From JAHEZL01 sp964406465 (lineage in GTDB: Bacteria; Bacteroidota; Bacteroidia; Flavobacteriales_C; GCA-002722245), in NCBI GenBank assembly GCA_964406465.1, contig CAYORT010000006.1, forward strand, positions 62,001 through 126,000: DNA of 64,000 nucleotides, read 5' to 3'. The notes beneath the pieces were generated by a model. It was not told the DNA's origin and ran no database searches. It saw only the letters and a list, made by a program, of their open reading frames with translations. How positions within the stretch are numbered: the first letter of the stretch is position 1; each line of letters starts with the position of its first letter. The position numbers and the translations under genes are program-made. Shown piece after piece: positions 42,152 to 50,375 of the stretch.

Positions 42152-42565
42152 ATGAACACGAACTTAAAAACTAACCTTTCCATTGAAAAGATTGTATTGG
42201 GAGCAATCGCTCTGGTTTCATTTAATGCATGCGATCCAGGTACCTATTACCACAAGATAGTAGAAAATCATTCTGCTAAAGACGTAAAACTGATTGTTAA
42301 CGATTATAATACTGCAACAAATGATACAGTTGTATTAAAATCAGGTGCTATTGATACCGTGTATGAAAAAGATCAATTGGGAGGCTCTTCAAAAGATAAG
42401 AATACAACTTGCGAAACAGGTTATCCTACTTCATTTATTAATCCTAATGATTCAGATGTGGTAGATATCACTAACTCTCCTCATTGGATAAACCAAAAAA
42501 CAGAAAAGGGTAAAAGTTTGTACGTCACTTGTAAATATATCATTGACGAATCTTCTTTTAAGTAA
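42152..42565 (+). CDS. Small lipoprotein of unknown function
   Basis: This 137-residue protein has an N-terminal hydrophobic stretch (IVLGAIALVSFNAC) with a lipobox-like end at Cys 27, then a beta-rich, Asp/Asn/Thr/Lys-rich body (YHKIVENHSAKDVKLIVNDY). I recognise no family. It is a single gene, divergent from GH44 and ended by a strong hairpin. The many Asn/Lys residues fit a surface or periplasmic protein. Whether it works with GH44 is unknown. Confidence 0.65.
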   Translation: MNTNLKTNLSIEKIVLGAIALVSFNACDPGTYYHKIVENHSAKDVKLIVNDYNTATNDTVVLKSGAIDTVYEKDQLGGSSKDKNTTCETGYPTSFINPNDSDVVDITNSPHWINQKTEKGKSLYVTCKYIIDESSFK

Positions 42566-42575
42566 AAGTGAAGAT

Positions 42576-42617
42576 GCAAACAGGGGAAAATTATAATAAT
42601 ATTTTTCCCCTGTTTGC
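42576..42617 (+). terminator. Hairpin terminator after the small lipoprotein gene
   Basis: A perfect 15-bp stem GCAAACAGGGGAAAA/TTTTCCCCTGTTTGC encloses a 12-nt AT loop, 11 nt past the stop. The T run is inside the stem rather than after it, but the pattern GGGGAAAA with TTTTCCCC is typical of a bidirectional terminator. Confidence 0.7.
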
Positions 42618-42904
42618 TTGAAAATCGGAAAGCAAAATTTATTTGTATTGTTTAAATGATGTTTCAAAATGAGTCGATATGTTAAATCCTATTTTGCAAG
42701 CAATCAATTTAAAACCATAATAGAACTAATTTGTAACGAAGTAAGAGAATTAAAAATTCGCTTTTCTCTTCTCTAAAAAAGCAGTAGTTCCTTCTGTAAA
42801 ANNNNNNNNNNNNNNNNNNNNNNNNNNNNNNNNNNNNNNNNNNNNNNNNNNNNNNNNNNNNNNNNNNNNNNNNNNNNNNNNNNNNNNNNNNNNNNNNNNN
42901 NGAA
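42618..42904. other. Intergenic stretch with assembly gap and duplicated contig ends
   Basis: 100 N (42802-42901) mark a scaffold gap. The 55 bases left of it (42747-42801) are identical to the 55 bases right of it (42902-42956), both carrying the 3' end of the enoyl-CoA hydratase gene. This is the expected result when two overlapping contigs are joined by an N spacer instead of being merged. No gene is visible in 42618-42746. Confidence 0.9.
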
Positions 42905-43678
42905 TTAAAAATTCGCTTTTCTCTTCTCTAAAAAAGCAGTAGTTCCTTCTGTAAAATCTTTGGTGCCGAAGCATTCTCCGAACAGTTTAATTTCTTCGGT
43001 AAAACCGTTAATGCCATCTTGATAATTGGCGTTTACAGCCTTGATGGCAGAGCTTAAAGCCATGGGCGAATTCTTCATTATTTTCTTAGCTATTTCATTA
43101 GCTTTAGCAATTAATTCAGCGGCAGCTACAACATGATTTACTAAGCCGTAATGCAAAGCAATTTTAGCATCAATCATTTCGCCAGTAAGAATCATTTCCA
43201 TCGCTTTTGATTTGCCAATGAGTTGAGGTAAACGCTGCGTTCCACCATAACCTGGAATTACCCCCAGACCTACTTCTGGCAATCCCATTCTCGCATTTTC
43301 ACTTGCAATACGAATATGGCAGGCCATCGCTAATTCCAATCCTCCTCCCAATGCAAAACCGTTGATAGCAGCAATCACTGGTTTAGAAAAGTTAGCTACT
43401 TTATCGAATAACAATTCGTGACCTTTAGCACTCAATTGCTTTCCTTGCTCGGTAGAAAATTGTGCAAATTCTTTGATGTCGGCACCAGCAACAAAAGCTT
43501 TTTCTCCTGCACCGGTGATGATGACAACATACACTGCAGCTTCTTTTTCAATTTCGCTTAAGGCAGAATTTAATTCTTCAATGGTTTCTTTATTGAGCGC
43601 ATTAAGTTGTTGCGGACGGTTGATGGTCAATGATGCAATTCCTTCTTCTGTGCTTAATAAGATGTTGTTGTAGCTCAT
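42905..43678 (-). CDS. Enoyl-CoA hydratase/isomerase (crotonase family)
   Basis: 257 residues from the ATG at 43678 (MSYNNILLSTEEGIASLTIN); a longer frame begins in the adjacent inverted repeat with a TTG and is rejected. The oxyanion-hole segments are GEKAFVAGADIKEF and NGFALGGGLELAMACHIRIA. Both catalytic Glu are present (GGGLELA and LPEVGLGVIPGYGGTQRL), so hydratase activity is likely. It acts in fatty-acid beta-oxidation or branched-chain amino acid breakdown in the cytoplasm. The 3' end touches the gap but is complete, ending EKRKANF. The last 17 codons also appear left of the gap as a duplicated contig end. Confidence 0.93.
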   Translation of the reverse strand: MSYNNILLSTEEGIASLTINRPQQLNALNKETIEELNSALSEIEKEAAVYVVIITGAGEKAFVAGADIKEFAQFSTEQGKQLSAKGHELLFDKVANFSKPVIAAINGFALGGGLELAMACHIRIASENARMGLPEVGLGVIPGYGGTQRLPQLIGKSKAMEMILTGEMIDAKIALHYGLVNHVVAAAELIAKANEIAKKIMKNSPMALSSAIKAVNANYQDGINGFTEEIKLFGECFGTKDFTEGTTAFLEKRKANF

Positions 43679-43696
43679 AATTGTGATTTGATGTTG

Positions 43697-43797
43697 AGGG
43701 CAATAGTTCCTTCGGGGTACCTCAGGATGACAACCACTATTCAAGTAGCACTTACCCAGTTTGTCATCCTGAGGTACCCCGAAGGAACTATTGCCCT
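43697..43797. repeat. Perfect 37-bp inverted repeat with 27-bp centre
   Basis: Arms 43697-43733 and 43761-43797 are exact reverse complements and contain TTCCTTCGGGGTACCTCAGG followed by ATGACAA. Words of this kind (CATCCTGAGG, GAAGGAAC) recur as dispersed palindromes in many Bacteroidota genomes. It fills the gap between the ROK kinase stop and the enoyl-CoA hydratase start, so an RNA hairpin could end or attenuate the transcript or act as a mobile palindromic element. Confidence 0.9.
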
Positions 43798-43802
43798 TTA
43801 TA

Positions 43803-44765
43803 TTATTTTCTTCCTTTACTTACTTCTTCAGCCGCTAATGCAGCTGCGCCAACAATTGCAGCGTTTGGTCCGGGTAAAGTTGATTTTAATAATTTCACTT
43901 TTCCTTTCCACATATGCAGCATAAATTCATTCATATATTTTTCTGTTGGCACCAGTAGAACCTCATTGGCTTTAACCATTCCACCGTATAGAATAATTGC
44001 TTCCGGACGAGTAATGGCTACTAAGTTAGCCAAACCGATACCTAATTTTCTTGCTGTGTAATCGAAGATTTCAATTGCTAATTCATCGCCATCTCTTGCA
44101 GCATCACCCACCATTTTACCTGTGATATTTTCTTTACCTACTGCTTTTAAAGTAGAGTTACCTGTATAGTTTTCTGACATTTGTCGGGCTGTATTTACCA
44201 AACCTGTAACAGATGCATAAGTTTCTAAACAACCGTATCTTCCGCAGTTGCATAATCTTCCGTTTTCTTCTATGATGATATGTCCTAGTTCACCCGCAAA
44301 TCCGTCATGACCATACACCATTTCATCATTTACAACGATTCCCGAACCTACGCCAGTACCCAATGTAATTACAGCGAAGTCGCGCATTCCTTTAGCGGCA
44401 CCAAATAATTTTTCGCCTATCGCAGCTGCATTGGCATCGTTGGTTACAAAAACACTTAAACCCGTTCTTTTTTCTACTTCTTTTTTCAATGGTAAATCAC
44501 CTCTCCAAAGCAGGTTAACCGCTTCTTGAATCATACCATTATAGTAATTTGCGTTTGGCGCTCCGATACCAATACCTAAGCAAACTTTATCTTGATTGGC
44601 TTTAATTATTGTGTTGATTTCATCAGATAAAGTATCAACAAACATGTCGAAAACCGGATAAGCTTTTGTTGATAGATTTTTGTAGGCAACTACGTGTCCG
44701 TTTTCATCTACCAATCCAATTTCTGTGTTGGTTCCACCAATGTCGATTCCAATTGTGTATTTCAT
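43803..44765 (-). CDS. ROK-family sugar kinase (glucokinase-like)
   Basis: This 320-residue protein starts with the phosphate-binding motif IGIDIGGTNTEIGLVDENG. The second phosphate loop is LGTGVGSGIVVN, and the ROK zinc site CNCGRYGCLETYAS follows with the catalytic region HIIIEENG (His). There is no DNA-binding N-terminal domain, so it is a kinase rather than a ROK repressor. The likely reaction is ATP-dependent phosphorylation of glucose or a related hexose in the cytoplasm. It is 13 nt downstream of the histidine kinase gene on the same strand. Confidence 0.92.
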   Translation of the reverse strand: MKYTIGIDIGGTNTEIGLVDENGHVVAYKNLSTKAYPVFDMFVDTLSDEINTIIKANQDKVCLGIGIGAPNANYYNGMIQEAVNLLWRGDLPLKKEVEKRTGLSVFVTNDANAAAIGEKLFGAAKGMRDFAVITLGTGVGSGIVVNDEMVYGHDGFAGELGHIIIEENGRLCNCGRYGCLETYASVTGLVNTARQMSENYTGNSTLKAVGKENITGKMVGDAARDGDELAIEIFDYTARKLGIGLANLVAITRPEAIILYGGMVKANEVLLVPTEKYMNEFMLHMWKGKVKLLKSTLPGPNAAIVGAAALAAEEVSKGRK

Positions 44766-44767
44766 AT

Positions 44768-44804
44768 AGGTTTAAAGTTTAATGTTCAATGTTTAAAATT
44801 GGTA
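44768..44804. repeat. AACATTGAA/TTCAATGTT dispersed repeat, copy in kinase 3' end
   Basis: GTTTAATGTTCAATGTTTAA spans the stop of the histidine kinase gene, so its final residues (LNIEH) and stop codon come from the repeat. Related copies occur at 49674-49697 and 62979-63072. Confidence 0.6.
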
Positions 44805-47800
44805 ATTCAATGAAGAAAGTGGTTCCAATATCTAATTTGCTTTCAAACCAAATTTTACCGTCGATACCTTCTATCATTTTTTTCACCATGGCCAATCCGA
44901 GTCCCATGCCCGAATTCTTTGTGGTGAAATTAGGAATAAAAATTTTCTCTTTATCGTGTTCAGAGATTCCTTTTCCATTATCGTTAATTTCAATGATGAT
45001 TCTCTCCTCTACATTTTTAATTCTGATGTTGATTTTTCCGCCTCTATTTTCTGGAATAGCCTGAATGGCGTTTTTAACGAGGTTATTAAAAACACGCAGC
45101 ATTTGATCTTTATCTGCTTTTACAAAAGTGTTTTTAGCCAAGTTTTCAATGCTTATTTTAATGTCTTCTTTGTCGGAATATAATTGTTGGCAATTCTCTA
45201 CGATATTTAGCATATCAACTTCTTCTAAGATAGGATCGGGCATTCTCGCGAAGTTTGAAAATTCGGTAGCGATGTTCGAAAGTGTGTCGATTTGTTCAAT
45301 TAAACTATTCGATATTTTATTTAATCTTTCTTCAAATTCTTGTTGAGGTACATCTTTCCAAAGTCGTTTCAAATATTGCACATTTAGTTTCATTGGTGTA
45401 AGCGGATTTTTAATTTCGTGTGCTACTTGCTTAGCCATCTCGCGCCATGCGCCTTCTCTTTCTGATTTTGCTAGTTTATCTGCACTTTCGCTCAGTTCTA
45501 AAACTTTTCTGTTGTATTCGGAAACCAAACTACCAATCTCATCTTTCCCTTGCCATTGAATCATTTCATTGCGTTTGCCCAAGGAAATGTTTTTAAGTTT
45601 ATCTTGAATAATGATAAGAGGTTTTGTGATATAATTTGACACTATTAATGCTGCGATAAGCGAGAAAACCACCAATAGTCCGTAGATGTTTACCAAGGCC
45701 ACTAAGAAGTTAGAAATTTCTGTGCTAAGTTCATTTTGTCTCGAGAAGTAAGGTAAATTTAAGTATCCAATTACTTTTCCTTTTTCATTGAAGAAGGGAG
45801 TGTATGCCGACAAGTACGTCATCGATTCAATTTCTTCTTTTTGTGTGAAATGAGTTTTGTGTAAGAAGTGCATTTGATAAAAGGCCTGAGGCTGCATATT
45901 TTGTGATATCAAGCCTTTGCTAAAAATGTCGTTGCGCGACGAAGCAATTATTTTTCCGGTAGAATCGTACAAATTAATATCGCTAAAAAATATTTTTGAG
46001 TAGCGATCTAGCGTTTCCTTTATTAGCTCGATATTGTTAAAACCTTCTCGTCTTTTTAATCGTCGTTCAACATCCATTTTTACCGACTTTATTTTTTCTG
46101 TTATGGCCTCTTCATTCTTTAAATTGTATTGCTTACTGATGTAGTAGATGGAACCAGCACTTGTCATTGCGGCAGAGAAGAACAATAAAATTAACATGCT
46201 AAATTGAACTCTGTTTTTAAAAGATCCTTGTAGTGGTGATTTTGAGATGAAGTACGAGGTAGTAAATGAAATTAATGCAATAGAACAAAAGATAATGAAG
46301 AGATAAGAATACACAGAAAAGAGGTTCCACACCCCCCACGATTCTAAGCTGATAACAGTCGTTGAATTTTTATTTCCTTGATAGATCAAATGACTGTGTC
46401 CGTTTATTTCTATCCATTGGAATTCTTCATCTGTTTTGTTTGCGAAGGCTGAAAGTGAAAGAGGGTAGTGGTAAGAACCTGTATTGCTTGATAATTTTCC
46501 ATTGTGGTATTTTGCCGATGAATATTCACTATTTAAGGTGTTATTCTCGGTTTCTTGATTCACCAAAAGCACCGGAAATCCTAATTCATCGGGTATGTCT
46601 TGAGGCTTTAGTGAAAGATAGAATTTGTGATCATCGGGCAAGGGAAATTTTGCGATGTAAGCGATATTATTTGCTAAGTTTTCTGAATGATATAGTTGTG
46701 GAAATATCATTTCCATTTTCTTCACAGAGCTGTCGTTGGCTATTCCAAATTCATATTTTTCCCAGTACTTATCGGAAAAGATTCCCTTGAAATATTTCAT
46801 AGTGAGCAGCGAGTCGTCGATGTACAATAAAACACTATCCTCTTTTATTTTTTGGGCAACACTTTGAAATAGATATTCGGCAATTGGATCGCGGTTAGTC
46901 GACATCAAAGTAATTTTTTGCTTGCGGTATTCTTCTTCTTTTCTTTCCAAACTATTTTCCAGTGCAGCTGAAACATATAATGAAATAAATAAGATGAGGA
47001 AAACAGTAGAGCTTAATTCAAAGACATGATAGCCTTTGTATATTCTGTAGAAAAGTATTGTTACAACGGGCAAAATTAGCAGCAAACCAAAGATGTCATC
47101 TATTTCATCAAACCATAAATAGAAGATTAATCCTAGTAGTAGATTGATGGCTGCAAAAGTTAAAATATTTTTTTTTGCAATGTTATTTTCGCGCAGTGTT
47201 TCGGCAGCTTTTGTGCATAGTAAAAAGAACGAATACAAAAGAATAAGTATGATGAAGAGGCAAATTAAACTGTAAAAATCTAGTGCAAAAATTTTCTTTA
47301 CATCTAGCTCCACGTTCGAGTTGAATACCATTAATTCAATGGTTTCAGAGAGAAGTAACGACGAGCTAAGAAGCAATAGAAGCGTTAAGAAAGTAAATAT
47401 TTGAGGAGCTCTTTTTAGTTTTATTTCATGATGTGTAATGAACAACAACAAGCAAAAAATGAAGATGCTATGCAGCAATAGATCACCTAATGAAGGAAGC
47501 CAACTTGAGTATGCAAATAATTCGGGCGCAAAAAGTTTTTCTTCGTTTAGGTAAAACGGAAATTTGGTTTCAAGTAGAATATATCGCAGTGCAAAAAGAA
47601 TTCCTATAAAAAATAAGTTTTTACTAAGTGCAGAAAACGAAAGATTTTTAACCAAGTGATAGAGACAGAAAAGCAATAGAATAAGCGCGATAAATTCTAG
47701 CACTGAATAGCTAGAGTTGGCGCTATTTTCAATCATGGAGAAATCAAGATGCAGATAGTTTTTTGATAAGGATGAAAATTCACTTTTCTTGTCGTCGATG

Positions 47801-48306
47801 GTTAAAGCAACGTTTTTGGGCAGTGAGAATTTATTTTGAAATGCTGTTTTGATGTATGAATTTTCAAAGGGATGTTCGTGCTTGATACAAAGCAATCCAA
47901 CGTAAATCTTTTTGTTGTATTGAACCGAAAATTTTTCATAATAACCTCCAATCGAATTAAAGAAGCCGTCTTTTTGTTGCAGTAAATTATCTGTTGGCTC
48001 TTCGTTGTTGGTCCAAAACTGTAAAAGAGAATCTTTGTAGATGAACAAACTAATGCCTTCGTTTTGGTGGAGCGCATAAAGTCGAGCTAATCCCGTGCTT
48101 CGCAAATCATCTTCGTTTTGCGTAGTGAGTTGATCTACTTCTTGTCGTAATAATTTTTGCTGAGCACTTAGTTCTTCGGCAAAATTGTGAATCAATTTTA
48201 CGTTTAACTTTTCGGCGCTATTTTGGTAATGAAAAAAGGAAGTAATAAGCAGCAAAGCTATCGCTAAACAGCTGCTTATTACAATATTTTTTCTTGATAT
48301 AATCAA
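44779..48306 (-). CDS. Large NtrY-like sensor histidine kinase
   Basis: This 1175-residue protein has an N-terminal anchor helix, a periplasmic segment, a block of about ten membrane helices (about 200-450), a second extracytoplasmic region, another anchor pair ending near 870, a HAMP domain, and the kinase core. The phospho-acceptor His963 lies in VAHEIKNPLTPMKLNV. The ATPase boxes are NLVKNAIQAIPENRGG (N), DNGKGISEHDKEKIF (G1/F) and NSGMGLGLAMVKKMIEG (G2). The HEIKNPLTP box is of the NtrY type, often linked to sigma-54 control. No response regulator adjoins it. It follows the AIM24 genes by 7 nt and precedes the ROK kinase. Confidence 0.92.
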   Translation of the reverse strand: MIISRKNIVISSCLAIALLLITSFFHYQNSAEKLNVKLIHNFAEELSAQQKLLRQEVDQLTTQNEDDLRSTGLARLYALHQNEGISLFIYKDSLLQFWTNNEEPTDNLLQQKDGFFNSIGGYYEKFSVQYNKKIYVGLLCIKHEHPFENSYIKTAFQNKFSLPKNVALTIDDKKSEFSSLSKNYLHLDFSMIENSANSSYSVLEFIALILLLFCLYHLVKNLSFSALSKNLFFIGILFALRYILLETKFPFYLNEEKLFAPELFAYSSWLPSLGDLLLHSIFIFCLLLFITHHEIKLKRAPQIFTFLTLLLLLSSSLLLSETIELMVFNSNVELDVKKIFALDFYSLICLFIILILLYSFFLLCTKAAETLRENNIAKKNILTFAAINLLLGLIFYLWFDEIDDIFGLLLILPVVTILFYRIYKGYHVFELSSTVFLILFISLYVSAALENSLERKEEEYRKQKITLMSTNRDPIAEYLFQSVAQKIKEDSVLLYIDDSLLTMKYFKGIFSDKYWEKYEFGIANDSSVKKMEMIFPQLYHSENLANNIAYIAKFPLPDDHKFYLSLKPQDIPDELGFPVLLVNQETENNTLNSEYSSAKYHNGKLSSNTGSYHYPLSLSAFANKTDEEFQWIEINGHSHLIYQGNKNSTTVISLESWGVWNLFSVYSYLFIIFCSIALISFTTSYFISKSPLQGSFKNRVQFSMLILLFFSAAMTSAGSIYYISKQYNLKNEEAITEKIKSVKMDVERRLKRREGFNNIELIKETLDRYSKIFFSDINLYDSTGKIIASSRNDIFSKGLISQNMQPQAFYQMHFLHKTHFTQKEEIESMTYLSAYTPFFNEKGKVIGYLNLPYFSRQNELSTEISNFLVALVNIYGLLVVFSLIAALIVSNYITKPLIIIQDKLKNISLGKRNEMIQWQGKDEIGSLVSEYNRKVLELSESADKLAKSEREGAWREMAKQVAHEIKNPLTPMKLNVQYLKRLWKDVPQQEFEERLNKISNSLIEQIDTLSNIATEFSNFARMPDPILEEVDMLNIVENCQQLYSDKEDIKISIENLAKNTFVKADKDQMLRVFNNLVKNAIQAIPENRGGKINIRIKNVEERIIIEINDNGKGISEHDKEKIFIPNFTTKNSGMGLGLAMVKKMIEGIDGKIWFESKLDIGTTFFIELPILNIEH

Positions 48307-48313
48307 TTACAAA

Positions 48314-48988
48314 TTAGTTGTTTTTTCCTTCTGGTCTAAAAGGATAGGCCCATGCAGCCATTGGTCCCGACTTACGCGTTTGTATCCATACTTTTCCTTC
48401 TCCACTAAATCTACACACCAATCCTTCTCCCGAGAAGAACAAAGATTTGTAGCCACCAAAGCGCGTAACTTGGTATTGCAATCCGCCGGTAAAAGCAACG
48501 ATATTTCCTGTATCAACAACGTAAGAATCTTTAACGTCGATTTCTAAAATTCCACCGAATGAGTTAAACCAAAGATCTCCTTGTCCGCTTACCTGTGCTA
48601 AGAATAAACCTGCCCCACTAAAAAATCCTTTGAACCCTTGCCATTTAGAATTTACGGTTACCGATGGAGCTGAAGCTACAAAGGCAGAACTTTGTAAATA
48701 GAAAGTTTCAGTTCCATTCATGGGGTAGTGCACCAGGTCACCAGGAGAAGCCGGAGCAATTTTAATTTCAGCATCGCCATTTTCGGCAGTAAAATCGTTG
48801 ATGAAAATAGATTCGCCGGTGAGTAATCTACCCAAGCCACCTTTCATCTTGGTTTTCATTTTAAGGTTGGTATCCATCGTAGCCATTGCCGACGCTTCTA
48901 CCTTTAAAGTTTTTCCAGAAGGAATTTTTACCGTTAGCAAAGCGTAATCGGGTTGTCCTTCAATATAATGTTCGAATGTGTTTTCCAT
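48314..48988 (-). CDS. AIM24/TIGR00266 family protein, copy 1
   Basis: This 224-residue protein is one of three tandem AIM24-family copies. It is beta-rich with Gly-spaced turns: YALLTVKIPSGKTLKVEASA, MATMDTNL, GGLGRLLTGESIFINDFTA, and near the end FSGEGLVCRFSGEGKVWIQT. There is no signal or membrane segment, so it is probably cytoplasmic. The fold recalls a tryptophan RNA-binding attenuator-like or jelly-roll shape. Its biochemical role is unknown; the yeast namesake is a mitochondrial inner-membrane organiser. One base separates it from the stop of copy 2. Confidence 0.87.
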   Translation of the reverse strand: MENTFEHYIEGQPDYALLTVKIPSGKTLKVEASAMATMDTNLKMKTKMKGGLGRLLTGESIFINDFTAENGDAEIKIAPASPGDLVHYPMNGTETFYLQSSAFVASAPSVTVNSKWQGFKGFFSGAGLFLAQVSGQGDLWFNSFGGILEIDVKDSYVVDTGNIVAFTGGLQYQVTRFGGYKSLFFSGEGLVCRFSGEGKVWIQTRKSGPMAAWAYPFRPEGKNN

Positions 48989-48989
48989 T

Positions 48990-49667
48990 TTATCTAGGTG
49001 TTAATCCTGGTGTTAGAGTAAATCCAAATGAGTTGTCGTTGTGTGATTGGCACCAAACAGTACCTTTTCCTTTGAAGCGGCAAACTAAACCTTCACCACC
49101 AAAATAAGAATTGATCCAGCTTGTTCCTGCCTTCGAGATGCTAAAATTTAAGGTTTCTTGAAAAGCCACAATGTGGCCTGTATCTACAATATATTCACCA
49201 TCTACTTCGATAGGATAAATTGCTCCAAAAGAGTTTAAAATCACAGTGCCTTTGCCGCTTGCGCTCAACCAAAATGCGCTCTCTCCAGAGAATAAAGATT
49301 TAAATCCTTGCCAGTTGAACTCAATATTCACATCATGATCTGATGCAACATAAGAACCTGCTTGCACAATCAATTTATCTCCGTTCAATTCGTAAGTAAA
49401 CATATCGCCAGGTAAGGCAGTTCCTAAATATACTTCGCCGCCTTGTGAACCTGCAGTGAAATGATTTAAGAAAAAACTTTCGCCCGAAACCATTCTTTTC
49501 AAGGCTTTCATGATACCACCAGAATTTTTCTTGTGTGTGGTGGTTTCAATTTGCAAATTGTCGCTCATCGCAATCATTGCTCCAGCTTCTGCCGTGAATG
49601 ATTCTCCGGGAAGAAGAGTAACTTTTGCAGCTGCTGCACCCGGACCTTTTTCTATCTTAACATTCAT
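48990..49667 (-). CDS. AIM24/TIGR00266 family protein, copy 2
   Basis: This 225-residue paralogue shares with its neighbours the block MVSGESFFLNHFTA, the segment FGAIYPIEVDGEYIVDTGHI and the end FGGEGLVCRFKGKGTVWCQS. It starts KIEKGPGAAAAKVTLLPGES. The 45-nt gap before it holds a copy of the TTCAATGTT repeat. The C-terminal tail differs from copies 1 and 3 (NDNSFGFTLTPGLTPR), which suggests the three are not redundant. No enzymatic motif is visible. Confidence 0.87.
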   Translation of the reverse strand: MNVKIEKGPGAAAAKVTLLPGESFTAEAGAMIAMSDNLQIETTTHKKNSGGIMKALKRMVSGESFFLNHFTAGSQGGEVYLGTALPGDMFTYELNGDKLIVQAGSYVASDHDVNIEFNWQGFKSLFSGESAFWLSASGKGTVILNSFGAIYPIEVDGEYIVDTGHIVAFQETLNFSISKAGTSWINSYFGGEGLVCRFKGKGTVWCQSHNDNSFGFTLTPGLTPR

Positions 49668-49673
49668 ATAATT

Positions 49674-49697
49674 AGTTCAATGTTTAATGTTTAAAGT
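49674..49697. repeat. AACATTGAA/TTCAATGTT dispersed repeat between AIM24 copies 2 and 3
   Basis: The sequence contains GTTCAATGTTTAATG and AAGTTCAATGTTAGCTG; the last 15 bases GTTCAATGTTAGCTG recur exactly at 63000-63014. Confidence 0.65.
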
Positions 49698-49712
49698 TCA
49701 ATGTTAGCTGGA

Positions 49713-50372
49713 TTAAAAGAATTTGTTCAACCAGTTGGTTAATCCGCTTACACTGCGCGATTGAATGATGATTTTTCCTTTGCCTTCAACGCGTGTTACT
49801 AAACCTTCGCCACCGAAGAAGCTAGAGAAAATACCTCCCGACAATTGCATTTTCAATTTCATTTCTGGAGAGTAACCTACCAAATGACTAGAATCTACAA
49901 TGTATTCGCCATCGATCTCTTTTTCTATCAAAGCACCGTATGCACCAAAAACAACTTTACCGGTACCCGAAACTTGAAGTTTAAATAGTCCTTCACCCCC
50001 AACGAAAGAGGAGATGCCGGCCCATTTTACACCCAGCTTAATGCCTGGAGTGGAGGCTACATAAGCACCGCCTTGTAAGCAATAACTTTCGCCATTAAGC
50101 TCTAGTACTTTCATGTCGCCAGGAGTAGGCTGAGTTAGGGTAATGCGTTTTACTGCATTGCTGTTATTGGTGATGTGATTCACGAAGAAGCTTTCACCAC
50201 CAACATATTTTTTTACCAATCCGCCAAAAAATCCTCCGTTCATTTTAGCTTCCATGGTTAATTCGGCAGCCATGCTAGCCATTGCATCTGCTTCGGCTAT
50301 TATGGTTTCACCGGGTTGTAAATCTACATTTACATATGTAAATGCTGGTTTTCCTGTTAAATTAATTTCCAT
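49713..50372 (-). CDS. AIM24/TIGR00266 family protein, copy 3
   Basis: This 219-residue copy is nearest the M48 protease gene, 3 nt from its stop. It has FTYVNVDLQPGETIIAEADA, then GGLVKKYVGGESFFVNHITN, GGEGLFKLQVSGTGKVVFGA and EYIVDSSHLVGYSPEMKLKM. Relative to copies 1 and 2 the third block is VTRVEGKGKIIIQSRSVSG, ending in NWLNKFF. The shared pattern supports gene duplication in place. Three copies together are unusual enough to suggest a hetero-oligomer, though that is inference. Confidence 0.87.
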   Translation of the reverse strand: MEINLTGKPAFTYVNVDLQPGETIIAEADAMASMAAELTMEAKMNGGFFGGLVKKYVGGESFFVNHITNNSNAVKRITLTQPTPGDMKVLELNGESYCLQGGAYVASTPGIKLGVKWAGISSFVGGEGLFKLQVSGTGKVVFGAYGALIEKEIDGEYIVDSSHLVGYSPEMKLKMQLSGGIFSSFFGGEGLVTRVEGKGKIIIQSRSVSGLTNWLNKFF

Positions 50373-50375
50373 CTT

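Noticed and set aside
42750..42974. 74-residue frame spanning the N gap on the minus strand
   Set aside because: It is made of two copies of the enoyl-CoA hydratase C-terminus joined through unknown bases, an artefact of the gap.
43679..43744. 22-residue N-terminal extension of the enoyl-CoA hydratase
   Set aside because: It begins at a TTG inside the 37-bp inverted repeat and its sequence is unlike any crotonase N-terminus; the ATG at 43678 fits the family.
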